64,000 nt of DNA, from assembly GCA_963674835.2 (NCBI GenBank), contig CAXXKC010000002.1:1-64000 (forward strand), written 5' to 3'. Below are positions 29,977 to 40,193 of this stretch, one piece after another. The number at the start of each line of letters is the position of its first letter. Positions within the stretch are counted from its first letter, which is position 1. A program made the translations under genes and the position numbers. The notes below the pieces were generated by a model that was given only the letters and a program-made list of their open reading frames with translations, was not told where the DNA came from and made no database searches. Source of the stretch: G963674835 sp963674835. Lineage in GTDB: Bacteria; Planctomycetota; Planctomycetia; Pirellulales; Thermoguttaceae.

Positions 29977-31383
29977 CTAACAGCCCGTTGAAAAGCTCAC
30001 AGTTCGGTCGCAGATCGAGTTAGTAACACGGCGTTCGACCATCTGGCGGTGAATCGGGTGGGGACACCACGCCAGCGCGCCCGAGGCCGCAAAGCGTTTT
30101 CGGAGGTCAATCAAGGCAAGATGCACAGCGCACAAAAGACCGCAAAGCCCTTGAAGGCACCGCGGCTTGCCCATGCCGAACAGCTTGCGCACCAACAGGC
30201 CCAGGTTCCGCGCCGCCACCTGGATCAGGTACCGTTTGCTTACGTTCACCAGGCCTCGCAGCCAGGTTCGCCTCGCTCCGCCGGTGTCGCACACGTGCGC
30301 GAAGCTCCGTTCCACACGCTCACTCCGCAGTCGGCCCAAACGTCGGCCTCGCTTGCCTCGGGTGCGCTTTCGATTCGCATAGGCCGCCCGGCGATACTCG
30401 GCCGGCTGGGCCGTCCAGCAGCGATGGCTCTTGAATTTCGGCTCCGGAATGTATGCGCGAATGTGATGATCCCGCCCCAGCGCCACCAAGTTCTCGGTCG
30501 AGTAGTAGCCTTTGTCGGTAACCGCGTTGTGGATGTCTCTCTTCCCGTCGGCTTCGTCCAGATGATCTTGAGCCTCAAGCACGCTGGGAATCAACGTCTG
30601 CGAATCTCCCTGATCGGCCGTGTAGACCGTCGCAGCCAACACGAATTCGCTCTCCAGATCCACCACGTGTTCGGCTTTGTAGGCCAAGTGCGTGCGACCG
30701 TCCTTCATCTTGGCGATGCGGCTATCGGGATCTGCGGGCGATTGCCACTGGTCGTTGGAGACCTTCTTGTCTCCTTTCTTGTTGCGATCTTTGTCGAAAC
30801 GCCGCAAGTCCTCGTCGGTCGGGTTCTCGATGCCCGCTTCCTCGGCCAATCGCCGCAAGTATTGCTTCCAGTCCTCGCCGGTGTCTCTGCGGACGATCGA
30901 CTTCATCGCCGCGTTGGCTTCCAGCGTCGTGGAGTCCACCGCCACGGACTTGCCCCGCAGGAGGTTCTTCCGCGAGGCGATCTCCAGGATATACACAAAT
31001 ACCTGCTCGTGGACCGACTCGGGCAGTCGTTGCCGAATGCGCGTGAGGCTGGAATGGTCCGGCACGGCTTCCGTGGGCTCCAAGCCCAGGAACTCCCGCA
31101 GCGAAAGGCTGTCAGAACAGCGCCAGGCGATGCCTCGCTGCGAGTCGATCCCTTCAAAATATCCGACGAACAGCATGCGGAAGTAGCGGCCCGGCGGGAT
31201 CGACCGGCGACCGCCTTCGGCGTAGTAGGGTTCGCAGAGATCCTCGACGAACTCGTCGAAGTCCGCCTTGCGGAGAAGTTGTTGCAACCGCTGATAGAAC
31301 GGATGGCCCGCCGATCGCGGCACGTCCCGCCAGGCGACCCAGAATTCCTCCTGCCGCTGTTCCGGCCCACGACCCAAAGCCAT
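29977..31383 (-). CDS. IS1182-type transposase, copy B
   Basis: 468 aa, identical to copy A in the translated frame, from ATG 31383 to a TAG whose three bases (complement of CTA at 29977-29979) lie in the target duplication. In the orientation of the element the target is TTAG here and CTAG in copy A, so both insertions supply TAG. The catalytic segments VDSTTLEA, TDKGYYS and ERVERSF are intact. Confidence 0.9.
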   Translation of the reverse strand: MALGRGPEQRQEEFWVAWRDVPRSAGHPFYQRLQQLLRKADFDEFVEDLCEPYYAEGGRRSIPPGRYFRMLFVGYFEGIDSQRGIAWRCSDSLSLREFLGLEPTEAVPDHSSLTRIRQRLPESVHEQVFVYILEIASRKNLLRGKSVAVDSTTLEANAAMKSIVRRDTGEDWKQYLRRLAEEAGIENPTDEDLRRFDKDRNKKGDKKVSNDQWQSPADPDSRIAKMKDGRTHLAYKAEHVVDLESEFVLAATVYTADQGDSQTLIPSVLEAQDHLDEADGKRDIHNAVTDKGYYSTENLVALGRDHHIRAYIPEPKFKSHRCWTAQPAEYRRAAYANRKRTRGKRGRRLGRLRSERVERSFAHVCDTGGARRTWLRGLVNVSKRYLIQVAARNLGLLVRKLFGMGKPRCLQGLCGLLCAVHLALIDLRKRFAASGALAWCPHPIHRQMVERRVTNSICDRTVSFSTGC

Positions 31384-31471
31384 GTTCGATTCCCTTTTGC
31401 GCGACCCAAGGTGTTCCACACCCCCAGAACCGCCGCATGATACCGATTAACCCGAGATTTTCAACAGGCTG
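29981..31471 (-). mobile_element. IS1182-type insertion sequence, copy B
   Basis: The same 1491-bp element as copy A in inverted orientation, flanked by CTAA (29977-29980 and 31472-31475), its own 4-bp target duplication. The two copies therefore arrived independently and enclose about 4 kb (26010-29976) that could be inverted by recombination between them. Confidence 0.9.
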
Positions 31472-31475
31472 CTAA

Positions 31476-32079
31476 GTGCCACCCGTGCGACACGCAAATC
31501 GGTAGAATCGACGCGGTGCAGTAATCGACTTCTGGCGCCGTCGGGCAGACGCCGAGACATAGGGTGGGCCGAGCCGCAGCGAGCCCCACCAGCGAATCTA
31601 ACTTCGCTTGCCTACTCTTCGAAGTTGCCCAGCTTGACCAACAACGTTTACTGTGCCCGAATCGGAAGGGTGCAGTAATCGACTTTTGGCAATCAGAGCG
31701 CATTCGGCGTAACCGTAGCGTGTATTTCGCCCTCGGAACCCTAGAAACACGACGCCGCGAACGCTACAGTTAAGCGCGGCACGCACGAGGCTTCGTTGGC
31801 CCAGTAGGCTTTCCTTTGGGTTGGCGTACAGGAGAGAGCAGAGTTAGGCCATACCCTTGACGGCCGCCTGGCACGGATGAAACGGGCTAACATTGTGTAC
31901 CACCCTGCCGACCGAGGCTACAATCAGCCCTCCGTCGTCGTGGCCGTCCCCGCAAAAAAACTGCATGATCCACCATAGCACGCATCTTGCCCAACATATG
32001 CGACAGTCCCCCTTAGTTTATCAATGGGCGGTGATAATGGATCATCAGAACTCTCCAAGCCTGTTGTGTTGGGTGACGT
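31476..32079. other. Intergenic, about 600 bp with repeat debris
   Basis: Contains MITE-like copy 4 and a short direct repeat, GGTGCAGTAATCGACTT, at about 31515 and 31669. No coding frame with a recognisable product. It separates IS copy B from the convergent 3' end of the GH36-malectin gene. Confidence 0.5.
31697..31785 (+). repeat. MITE-like palindromic repeat, copy 4
   Basis: Well-conserved 89-bp copy: CGTAACCGTAGCGTGTATTT at the left, an internal hairpin, and AACGCTACAGTTAAGCG at the right. Flanks are TCAG and CGAG, each one base from CTAG, so the target duplication, if any, has decayed. Unlike copies 1 and 3 it is not at a gene end. Confidence 0.7.
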
Positions 32080-35000
32080 TTATTCCACTTCAATCCCTTG
32101 TAGAATAGCGGCGTTCGCGCCGGTGGCCGTCAGGGTGATGGTAATCCGGCCGTTCACGTCCGGAGTGACGTCCTCGACCCGAAAATCCGCGGCCATGTTG
32201 ACCTGTCCTGCCGCCGTTGCGGGATCCCATTTTTCCCGGACCATTCGGCCATTGATTTCGATGTCCATCGGCCTGTGTCCGGGCTCCTTCAGCCATAGTT
32301 CCGCGAACTTGAGGTGTACCGTGTAAAGGCCATTTGGAACCGATAGACTGTGGTGCAATCTGTTGCCTGACAGGGCTGTTCTGTAGATCTCTTGATCATG
32401 CAGGGTGGGAGATGCTTGGCTCACGCTCGCTTCCGATCGTATTGCGTTGCTTTCCTTGTTGCCGGGGTCGGCGTTCCAGAGAAAGCCGTGCCAGTCGATG
32501 AATGGCCGGTTGGCACCGCAGTCCAATCGGATTGCCGGCCCTTGCTCGGGCAATACTTCAATGGCCTGCACCAGGGCCTTATCGGTCTGCTTTCCAGGTT
32601 CCCAGCCGCTTGTGAATCGGATGTCGATTGTTCCCGCCGCATTGGGCACGACATAACGGAACACCCGCTCGTGGGCCTTTCTCCATCCTCTTGCCGACTG
32701 GCAGACATCGGCGTTGTGCATCACCTCGCGGCCGTTGATGCTCAGGTTGAACGGCCGAGAAAAGAACCACTCGTACTCCGGTTCGGCGAACTTCACTCGC
32801 AGCGTATAAAGCCCCGGTTGGGCCGGAATGACATACCTGAAATCACTGCCCTGCCGTCCGTGCTGGTAGAGCGTCTGATCGTCAGGTGTTGGAAGCGCGC
32901 CGTCGATCTTTGCCTTTGTGGCCAGGGGTTCTCCGCTGACGAAGTACTTGTCGACCGACCAGACATTGCCGGTCTTGTCGGTATATGCATCTTTGGAGCC
33001 GCAGAGGATGCGGATTGGCTTCGGGCTCTCGACCGGTGACTCCCCGTCGGTGTAAACGATGCGGGGTATCCAGGCCAGGATGTCGTGTTCGGGGGTTTTG
33101 CCTTTGTCCAGTACAAAGCGGAGGGTGTCTCCGGGGGCCACTTGCAGAGTGACATCGTGAGTCCGACCCACGAGGTCACCGACGGACACCATAGCCCAGC
33201 CGACGTCTGGCCAGACCTGCTTGTCGTTGTGCAGTATCTTCGCTCGGAGCGATTCGCCCTCGTCACGGTGGTAGTATTCTTTCATCACTCGGCCAACGAC
33301 TCGCACCGTGCCCGCTTGAGTCGCCATCCAAGTGCGAACGCATAGGGCGTCCTTCGACGCTTGTTGCCAGCCGCGGCCCACTCGGGCGGTGTCGGCGCCT
33401 TCCCAGTAGCCTTCAGCGCCTCCACGCTGGACAGTCGTGCCACGGACATCGCCGGCCGGCTTCTTCGCAGGTGGAACCCAGGTCATGGGCCGGAACACCT
33501 TGCCTTCGACGGTTGTCTCATAGCGCCAGTTCTCACGGCCCTGCCTGCTATAAAGGCCGCCCATCACCGACGCGACCATTGGACAATTGGCAATTGCGGC
33601 CGCGGTGGTCCAATCGCTCGGATTGCCGTCGCCATCAACGGTGCGGACCGAGTACGTCGTCCGCGGATCCCATCCTTCGGAATGGTCGAAGAAATAAGTG
33701 CCGGTGCTTGCTTTGCCAAGGATGGTCTCGCCGCGCCGAACCTCATAGTAGCTCACCCAATTGTCGTCCGACCCCGGCGACCAGTAGACGCCCATCCCCG
33801 TGAAGCCGATGTTCGTCTCGCGCCGGGCCACGACTCGGCCCGGAGGCTTAGGTGCCGTCTTATCGCGACCGCCACGCGGGCGATTCGGAAGGTTGAGGTA
33901 GATCAACTCGCCCGGCTTCTGATCTTTGATGACAATCCCGTTCTTCATTAGATCGGCGCCGGTGCGGGTGACGCTTGCCTTCTCGACCTCAAACTCGACA
34001 AGATAGCTTTCCTCTGGCACCAGGCCGCGCGGGTAGATTGTCACCTCTCCGGTCGATCGGTGCTTGAGAATGATGAACGATTTCCTGCGGTCAAAACTCA
34101 TGCGTTGGCAGTAATGCCATGTATCGTCGCCGACGACCACGGGATGGGCAACGTGCGACCATCGGCCCGCCACGCCCTGTTGCAGCAAATAGTGGTACAG
34201 ATCGCACATCTTTCGAACGGGTTCCAGGCCACCATCGGCCATGTAATGACCGCCCCGGGGCACCTGAGCGAGAGAGCGGTATCCGGTGTTGGGCGTCCAG
34301 CCGATGCCCTTTTTGGGGTCCCAGCAGTTGATCGTGTCGAACCACTTGTCCGGTGTGTCCAGATAAGACCAGTTCGCGTTGGTATAGTCACTGCCAGGAA
34401 GATCGGAATCGTAGTTCAGATCCGTGAGTCGTTGGATTTCGAATGTGTGGGCATACGTGCTGCCACTGCTACAAGTGTGGAACGAGCAGCGGCGATGCGA
34501 CTCTAGGAAGTGGGTGACGTCGTTCCGAAGAACACGGTCGCATTCTGCGTTAAGGTCCAATCCGTCGGTGCGCATTTGGAAGTTGCCCCACGACCCGACC
34601 TTGCTGTCCAGAAGGCCGGTCGACTTCCTGCCACGGAACCAGACGATAAGCTTCATCCCGTTCTTCGTAAGGAATCGCCGGGTTTCGGCAAAATCGACGC
34701 CTTCCGTATTCTTGTCCGATTCTCGCCAGGTGCGGGTTGCGGACCAACCGGCGTCTTCCCAGAGCAGTTCCATTCCGGCTGTGCGCAGGTAATCGGTCCA
34801 ATTCATATCAAGGTCGCCAAGGCGGCCGGCCCACTGCTGCTGTAGATTGTCGGAATCGCCATACCAAGCCACGACGAAGGGCATCTTGGCATACCAGTCG
34901 TCGTGGGTGTAATCCCACATATACTCGTACTGCCAGTTGTATATCCGCTCCGACATGTCGTCCAAATCGCGTTCGAAAACTCCGTAAAAGACGACCGGGA

Positions 35001-35823
35001 GATCGAGCCTCTTGCCCGGATCGATTGGCGGAGCGGTGAGTTGGGCAGAACTGGCGCTTACGCGAACGTTGCCAGCCCCCTCACGAACCGCGGCAAGCTG
35101 CCAGCTCCCGAGGAAGTCGAGGGAGACGAAACAACCGTCGCCCTGCGCCGTGTTGCGGCGGAATCCCATCCACGGCACAAACTGGTAGGTTGCGTAGGTG
35201 GCGATCACTTGCCGATACGATTGCCCGATCTGGCCCGAGTGCATTTCTCCCTGGTTCGGCTGGCTGTTGCCGCCGACCATCCAATAGTTCGTGAACACGT
35301 CTCCGTCTGGACGGAAGGCTATGGAGTACAGATCGTTCGACTTGTTGCGATAGGGATCTCTGCCACAGTTCTCGATCTCGGCCCATTGGCGGAGTATCGG
35401 GGTCCCAGGGTATGCCATCACGTGGAAGTAGACCCGCGCAGACTCGTGCGTCATCGTCAGATCCAGTTGCACCGCCGGTCGCCCGCCCGCACTGACCTCG
35501 CGAGTTTCACCATGGATCAGCGTCCAGGGCTTTTCGCCCTTCCGCGTGGTCTGTCGGTCGGCCCCCAGCGGGTTCATCGCGTCTTTCTCGCCGAGGTATT
35601 CACGGGCCGGCTTGGCAAGCTTGTTGGTGAAATTCGAGAGCAGAAATCTGCCGTCGCGGACCTCGAAGATCATCTGTACGGCGTCCGTTCCGATGGTCCA
35701 CTTGCCGTTGTCGTCTCGCGCATAGGCGTCACCTACTTCGACGCCGGCTGCCGCCCTGTCGCTTGCACAAGTCCAGCATGCCCCCAAGACACAAGCGACC
35801 GCAAGACTCGTTCGCAATGACAT
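32080..35823 (-). CDS. GH36-like alpha-galactosidase with two malectin domains, secreted
   Basis: A 1247-aa protein. ATG 35823 is chosen for the AGGAGA upstream and the signal peptide (MSLRTSLAVACVLGACW). Residues ~30-290 form the beta-sandwich N-domain and ~290-600 a GH36-type barrel with LLWEDAGWS, KLIVWFRGRKS and the HTCSSGSTYAH...NYDSDLPG segment, where GH36 enzymes carry acidic catalytic residues. A fibronectin III-like module follows (~residues 660-740). Two malectin-like domains close the protein (~990-1110, PIRILCGSKDAYTD...; ~1120-1247, IRLDCGANRPFID...), each with YTLRVKFAE- or YTVHLKFAE-type strands; malectin binds diglucosides. Expected role: hydrolysis of alpha-galactosides or related sugars outside the cytoplasm. 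Substrate is not certain. Confidence 0.8.
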   Translation of the reverse strand: MSLRTSLAVACVLGACWTCASDRAAAGVEVGDAYARDDNGKWTIGTDAVQMIFEVRDGRFLLSNFTNKLAKPAREYLGEKDAMNPLGADRQTTRKGEKPWTLIHGETREVSAGGRPAVQLDLTMTHESARVYFHVMAYPGTPILRQWAEIENCGRDPYRNKSNDLYSIAFRPDGDVFTNYWMVGGNSQPNQGEMHSGQIGQSYRQVIATYATYQFVPWMGFRRNTAQGDGCFVSLDFLGSWQLAAVREGAGNVRVSASSAQLTAPPIDPGKRLDLPVVFYGVFERDLDDMSERIYNWQYEYMWDYTHDDWYAKMPFVVAWYGDSDNLQQQWAGRLGDLDMNWTDYLRTAGMELLWEDAGWSATRTWRESDKNTEGVDFAETRRFLTKNGMKLIVWFRGRKSTGLLDSKVGSWGNFQMRTDGLDLNAECDRVLRNDVTHFLESHRRCSFHTCSSGSTYAHTFEIQRLTDLNYDSDLPGSDYTNANWSYLDTPDKWFDTINCWDPKKGIGWTPNTGYRSLAQVPRGGHYMADGGLEPVRKMCDLYHYLLQQGVAGRWSHVAHPVVVGDDTWHYCQRMSFDRRKSFIILKHRSTGEVTIYPRGLVPEESYLVEFEVEKASVTRTGADLMKNGIVIKDQKPGELIYLNLPNRPRGGRDKTAPKPPGRVVARRETNIGFTGMGVYWSPGSDDNWVSYYEVRRGETILGKASTGTYFFDHSEGWDPRTTYSVRTVDGDGNPSDWTTAAAIANCPMVASVMGGLYSRQGRENWRYETTVEGKVFRPMTWVPPAKKPAGDVRGTTVQRGGAEGYWEGADTARVGRGWQQASKDALCVRTWMATQAGTVRVVGRVMKEYYHRDEGESLRAKILHNDKQVWPDVGWAMVSVGDLVGRTHDVTLQVAPGDTLRFVLDKGKTPEHDILAWIPRIVYTDGESPVESPKPIRILCGSKDAYTDKTGNVWSVDKYFVSGEPLATKAKIDGALPTPDDQTLYQHGRQGSDFRYVIPAQPGLYTLRVKFAEPEYEWFFSRPFNLSINGREVMHNADVCQSARGWRKAHERVFRYVVPNAAGTIDIRFTSGWEPGKQTDKALVQAIEVLPEQGPAIRLDCGANRPFIDWHGFLWNADPGNKESNAIRSEASVSQASPTLHDQEIYRTALSGNRLHHSLSVPNGLYTVHLKFAELWLKEPGHRPMDIEINGRMVREKWDPATAAGQVNMAADFRVEDVTPDVNGRITITLTATGANAAILQGIEVE

Positions 35824-36148
35824 GAGCCTGTTCTCCTCTCTGAAATTCCGCAGTTGCACATTCTATTGGGTCCTGCATTGGAACTGGAACGAGGCCGACC
35901 ATCGTGAGGCCGAAAGATCAGGATTGGGTTGGACCCCTTGTTCCGTTTTCAATACAGGCATCAATAGAAGTGGTTTCAGATGAAATTGGGTAGCCTAATT
36001 CTTGATTCTACCCGAGCTCGATGCCTCCGGACCAGCCAGGGCCGACCCACTCCGATGCCACTGAGGATACCGCGCCTGGTCGCCAAGACAATCCGACTTT
36101 TCGGCATCTCAGGCGGGCCGGCTGTCCATCAGACGATCAGTTTAGCAA
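35824..36148. other. Intergenic upstream of the GH36-malectin gene
   Basis: About 325 bp, AT-richer than its surroundings (for example 35935-36010), probably holding the promoter of the minus-strand gene at 35823. No specific operator was recognised. The second 35-bp dyad repeat begins at its right edge. Confidence 0.4.
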
Positions 36149-36183
36149 CATAACCACGCAATTTCCGCGGTTATACGAATCGG
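36149..36183 (+). repeat. 35-bp dyad repeat, copy 2 (possible recombinase core site)
   Basis: ATAACCACG pairs with CGCGGTTAT (8 of 9) across the 7-nt spacer CAATTTC, followed by the same ACGAATCGG as in copy 1. The spacers of the two copies agree at only 3-4 of 7 positions while the arms and right flank are nearly identical. Confidence 0.55.
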
Positions 36184-36248
36184 TAACCGTTCACGGATTT
36201 TGAAGAAGTGGTATTGCGCCATTGGGGGGCATGGGTTATGAAGGAGGC

Positions 36249-36350
36249 ATGGCTCACCTCTTTACCGAAGACGAAGTTCGCAAGTTGATTGCCGCAGCGG
36301 TCGCCGAGGCGGTTGCACCTCTGCAAGCGCGAATCGCCCAACTGGAGGCG
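36249..36350 (+). pseudogene. IS66 TnpC N-terminal fragment
   Basis: After a strong AAGGAGG, ATG 36249 begins MAHLFTEDEVRKLIAAAVAE, a coiled-coil opening like that of IS66 TnpC transposases, but the similarity ends after about 34 codons (ARIAQLEA) and the rest of the frame is unrelated. It is likely an IS66 scar. A small genuine coiled-coil ORF cannot be excluded. Confidence 0.45.
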
Positions 36351-36642
36351 TACCCATTCACAATGGGCAATCGGTACAACGGGAGTGTGGCAACTGCGGC
36401 CGGTTCATCAGTTTTCCCGTTTGGTATGGGCGGATTGACTGCATTTCGCAAACGCGGTAGTATGTCCAAAGTTTGGAAACCGGGCCAGGAGTCTCGAAGA
36501 CATGGTATTAGAAAGCGTGGTACCCGCGTCTACCCTAACCCCGATCCGAAATGCACTGGCGGAATTCAAGCGACACTTAGCCGAGCATGTACCAGCCCCA
36601 GAGTTGGCATTGCTGGCCGATTCACGTTGGTCCAATCAAGAA

Positions 36643-38151
36643 CCTGGTTCCGTGAACTTGCTTTGCGTGTGAGCGGGTGAATGGCCTTGTTTTTCAGAGG
36701 ATTTCGGCGATGATCGTGGGCAACAGCAGTTCACCCGTAAGGTGAGGCAGTGAGGCCCATGGAATTCATCATCAAACAGACCGACGAGGTCCTCGTTTCG
36801 CACTCGGGGTTGGCCCTGGCCGGAGCCCTGCTGGGACAGGCGTTGCTTCGAAAGCGGCTTAACGACATCTGCCTGGGAGAGCGAAAGCGTCCCGAGGTGC
36901 CGCATGGCGATGTGCTGGTGGCGATGATCGGTCTTTTGTGTTTGGGCAAGAGCGACTACGCCGACATCGAAGCGTATCGCCAAGAAGCATTCTTCCGGCG
37001 AGCGATGGGCCTGACCAAGCTTCCTTCTGAGGAAACGCTCCGGCAACGGATGGACGCTCTGGGGACGACCCCGATTGGGACGTTGCATGAGGAGTCGGCT
37101 CGGATGGTCGCCCGGCACGCCCCGGTCCTGACGCCCTGCCAGGACGACTGGATTGCCTTGGACGTCGACGTATCGCCGTTGGACAACAGCGGCACGAAGA
37201 AGGAGGGAGTGGCGTGGACGTACAAGAATCTGGATGGCTACGCTCCGAACTTCGCCTACTTGGGCCAGGAGGGCTACCTGATTCACTGCGAGTTGCGCCC
37301 CGGCAACCAGCATGTGCAAGAGGGTACACCCGACTTCCTGGACCAAGCCGTTGACTTGGCCAGGCTGATCACGCAGGGCAAGCTTCTGGTGCGGATGGAT
37401 GCCGGCAACGACGACGGCGAAAACCTCCGTCGCCTGCGGAAAAAGAAGTACGTGGACTGGATCATCAAGCGCAATCTGCGGAAGGAGTCGGAGGCGGACT
37501 GGCTGGAGGAGGCTCAGGCGTATGGCACGTGTGAAGAGCCTCGGGTGGGCAAGGAGATCTGGACGGGCGAGACCTGGAAGGAACGGGACGGGAAGCCGTA
37601 CCGTGTGGTGTTCGAGGTGATCCAGCGGACGATCACTGCCGAGGGTCAGCGCTTGTTGGTTCCGGAGATCGAGATCTCGACCTGGTGGACCAGTCTGAAG
37701 CTTGCCCCCAAGAAGGTTATCGCCCTGTATCACGAGCACAGCACCAGCGAGCAGTTCCACTCCGAACTGAAATCGGACCTGGACCTGGAGCGTTTACCAA
37801 GCGGGAAGTTCGCCACCAACGCCTTGATGCTGTCGTTGGGGCTGGTGGCCTACAACGTGTTGCGGCTGTGCGGTCAGACGGCATTGGCCGAAAACAAGTC
37901 CTTGCCGCCGGAAGGGAAGATGCCACTTCCCAAGCCGGTCTCTCGGCGTCGGTTGCGAAGTGTGATCCAAGACCTGATGTACTTCGCCGCCCGACTGACT
38001 CGGCACTCGAACCGATGGGGCCTGTCGCTGTGGCGAGGCAATCCGTGGAGATCGGTCTGGCAGTGCGTCTACACCTGCTTCTGTCAGCCAAGAGCACCAA
38101 CCACCGGTTGATCTATCCCAAGAACAAGCCATCGAAGCTCACGGATTCAGG
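36643..38151 (+). mobile_element. IS1380-family insertion sequence, complete
   Basis: A 1509-bp element whose ends are inverted repeats (CCTGGTTCCGTGAACTT at the left, CCTGAATCCGTGAGCTT as the complement of the right) flanked by AAGAA (36638-36642 and 38152-38156). It interrupts the GIY-YIG-like gene in the same orientation. Confidence 0.9.
36759..38111 (+). CDS. IS1380-family transposase
   Basis: A 450-aa DDE transposase starting MEFIIKQTDEVLVSHSG; a GTG three codons upstream is an alternative. Conserved landmarks are LPSEETLRQRMDAL, WIALDVDVSPLDN (first catalytic Asp), LLVRMDAGNDD (second Asp) and ALYHEHSTSEQFHSELKSD, where the final Glu lies, followed by DLERLPSGKFATNAL, a signature of the IS1380 group. 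No frameshift or stop is seen, so it may be functional. Confidence 0.92.
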   Translation: MEFIIKQTDEVLVSHSGLALAGALLGQALLRKRLNDICLGERKRPEVPHGDVLVAMIGLLCLGKSDYADIEAYRQEAFFRRAMGLTKLPSEETLRQRMDALGTTPIGTLHEESARMVARHAPVLTPCQDDWIALDVDVSPLDNSGTKKEGVAWTYKNLDGYAPNFAYLGQEGYLIHCELRPGNQHVQEGTPDFLDQAVDLARLITQGKLLVRMDAGNDDGENLRRLRKKKYVDWIIKRNLRKESEADWLEEAQAYGTCEEPRVGKEIWTGETWKERDGKPYRVVFEVIQRTITAEGQRLLVPEIEISTWWTSLKLAPKKVIALYHEHSTSEQFHSELKSDLDLERLPSGKFATNALMLSLGLVAYNVLRLCGQTALAENKSLPPEGKMPLPKPVSRRRLRSVIQDLMYFAARLTRHSNRWGLSLWRGNPWRSVWQCVYTCFCQPRAPTTG

Positions 38152-38500
38152 AAGAATACTACGCCTGGAGCCAAGCAACGCATGCCTTTTCCAACTGGGG
38201 TGTCTATATGCACCTGGCGGAAGATGGTCGTGTCTTATACGTGGGCGTGGCGGTATCTCAAAGCAAGAAGGGCCCGATGCACGAGTGCTGGAATGTGCAA
38301 CAGCGAATCAACGATGATTGGAACAAGCCGCTTGATGGTCGCCGGTGGATCGTTGCAGCCGTTCTCCCGATTTTGTCCGAGTGGGGTTTTTTCCTATTTG
38401 CCCTGGAAGCATTCCTGATTGCTCGCTTTCAACCCGCGTTCAACAGCAACATGAAGCACCTGACCCTTAGCAATTCAGATTAGGTCGGCAATCTCAACCA

Positions 38501-38809
38501 ATGATGCGAACCGCAGCCTATTCAGCCGTGCCGCAACCTTCGGATTCACGACGACACCAGATTCCCATTGACGCAATTCGCTACGTTACGGGTAGAACGG
38601 GCGACGTACGATGCGCCTTGGATGGCGTTCCGTGTCTGCTGACTATTCTGGTTGCAACCAGAGAACGTGTTGAACGGGCTTTTGCCCCCGTAATCGCCAA
38701 ACCTGTCTCGGGCGGCGAAATCCGAATCGGTACTCGGCTTATCCAAGGCTATCCCAAGAAGTTTGTTCCTGGGCAATTCCTCATTGTGACAATTGCGCCG
38801 CTCGAATAA
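38501..38809 (+). CDS. Small hypothetical protein of the integrase module
   Basis: A 102-aa ORF starting MMRTAAYSAVPQPSDSRRHQ, 17 bp after the GIY-YIG-like gene and 43 bp before the integrase, all on the plus strand. No domain was recognised; the second half (IAKPVSGGEIRIGTRLIQGY) looks like a small beta-rich fold. An excisionase-like or regulatory role would fit its position but is not supported by motif. Moderate confidence that it is a gene. Confidence 0.5.
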   Translation: MMRTAAYSAVPQPSDSRRHQIPIDAIRYVTGRTGDVRCALDGVPCLLTILVATRERVERAFAPVIAKPVSGGEIRIGTRLIQGYPKKFVPGQFLIVTIAPLE

Positions 38810-38852
38810 TCGAAGATCGGGCCGAATGCCCGCCCGGAGAGGAAAGCAACGT

Positions 38853-40193
<1,341 letters not shown>

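Larger units (their letters stand above)
36502..38483 (+). pseudogene. GIY-YIG-like protein gene split by an IS1380 element
   Basis: Segments 36502-36642 and 38157-38483 join into a 155-aa frame when the IS1380 element and one AAGAA duplication are removed. ATG 36502 follows AGGAG by about 10 nt. The restored chain reads ...ADSRWSNQEYYAW, then NWGVYMHLAEDG and RVLYVGVAVSQSKKG: GVY and YVG at the spacing of the GIY and YIG strands of GIY-YIG nucleases, followed by QQRINDDW and FFLFALEAFLIARFQPAFN, where the family has its Arg and Glu. It precedes a small ORF and the integrase gene by 17 bp and about 370 bp, so it may belong to the mobile-element module. It cannot be made intact at present. Confidence 0.7.

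Noticed and set aside
26010..29980. Composite transposon formed by the two IS1182-type copies
   Set aside because: Each copy has its own different 4-bp duplication (CTAG and CTAA), so they inserted separately; the enclosed DNA did not move as one unit with them.
27706..29991. 761-codon plus-strand frame opposite the transglutaminase-fusion gene
   Set aside because: No signal peptide, ribosome-binding site or motif; the minus-strand protein has clear domains.
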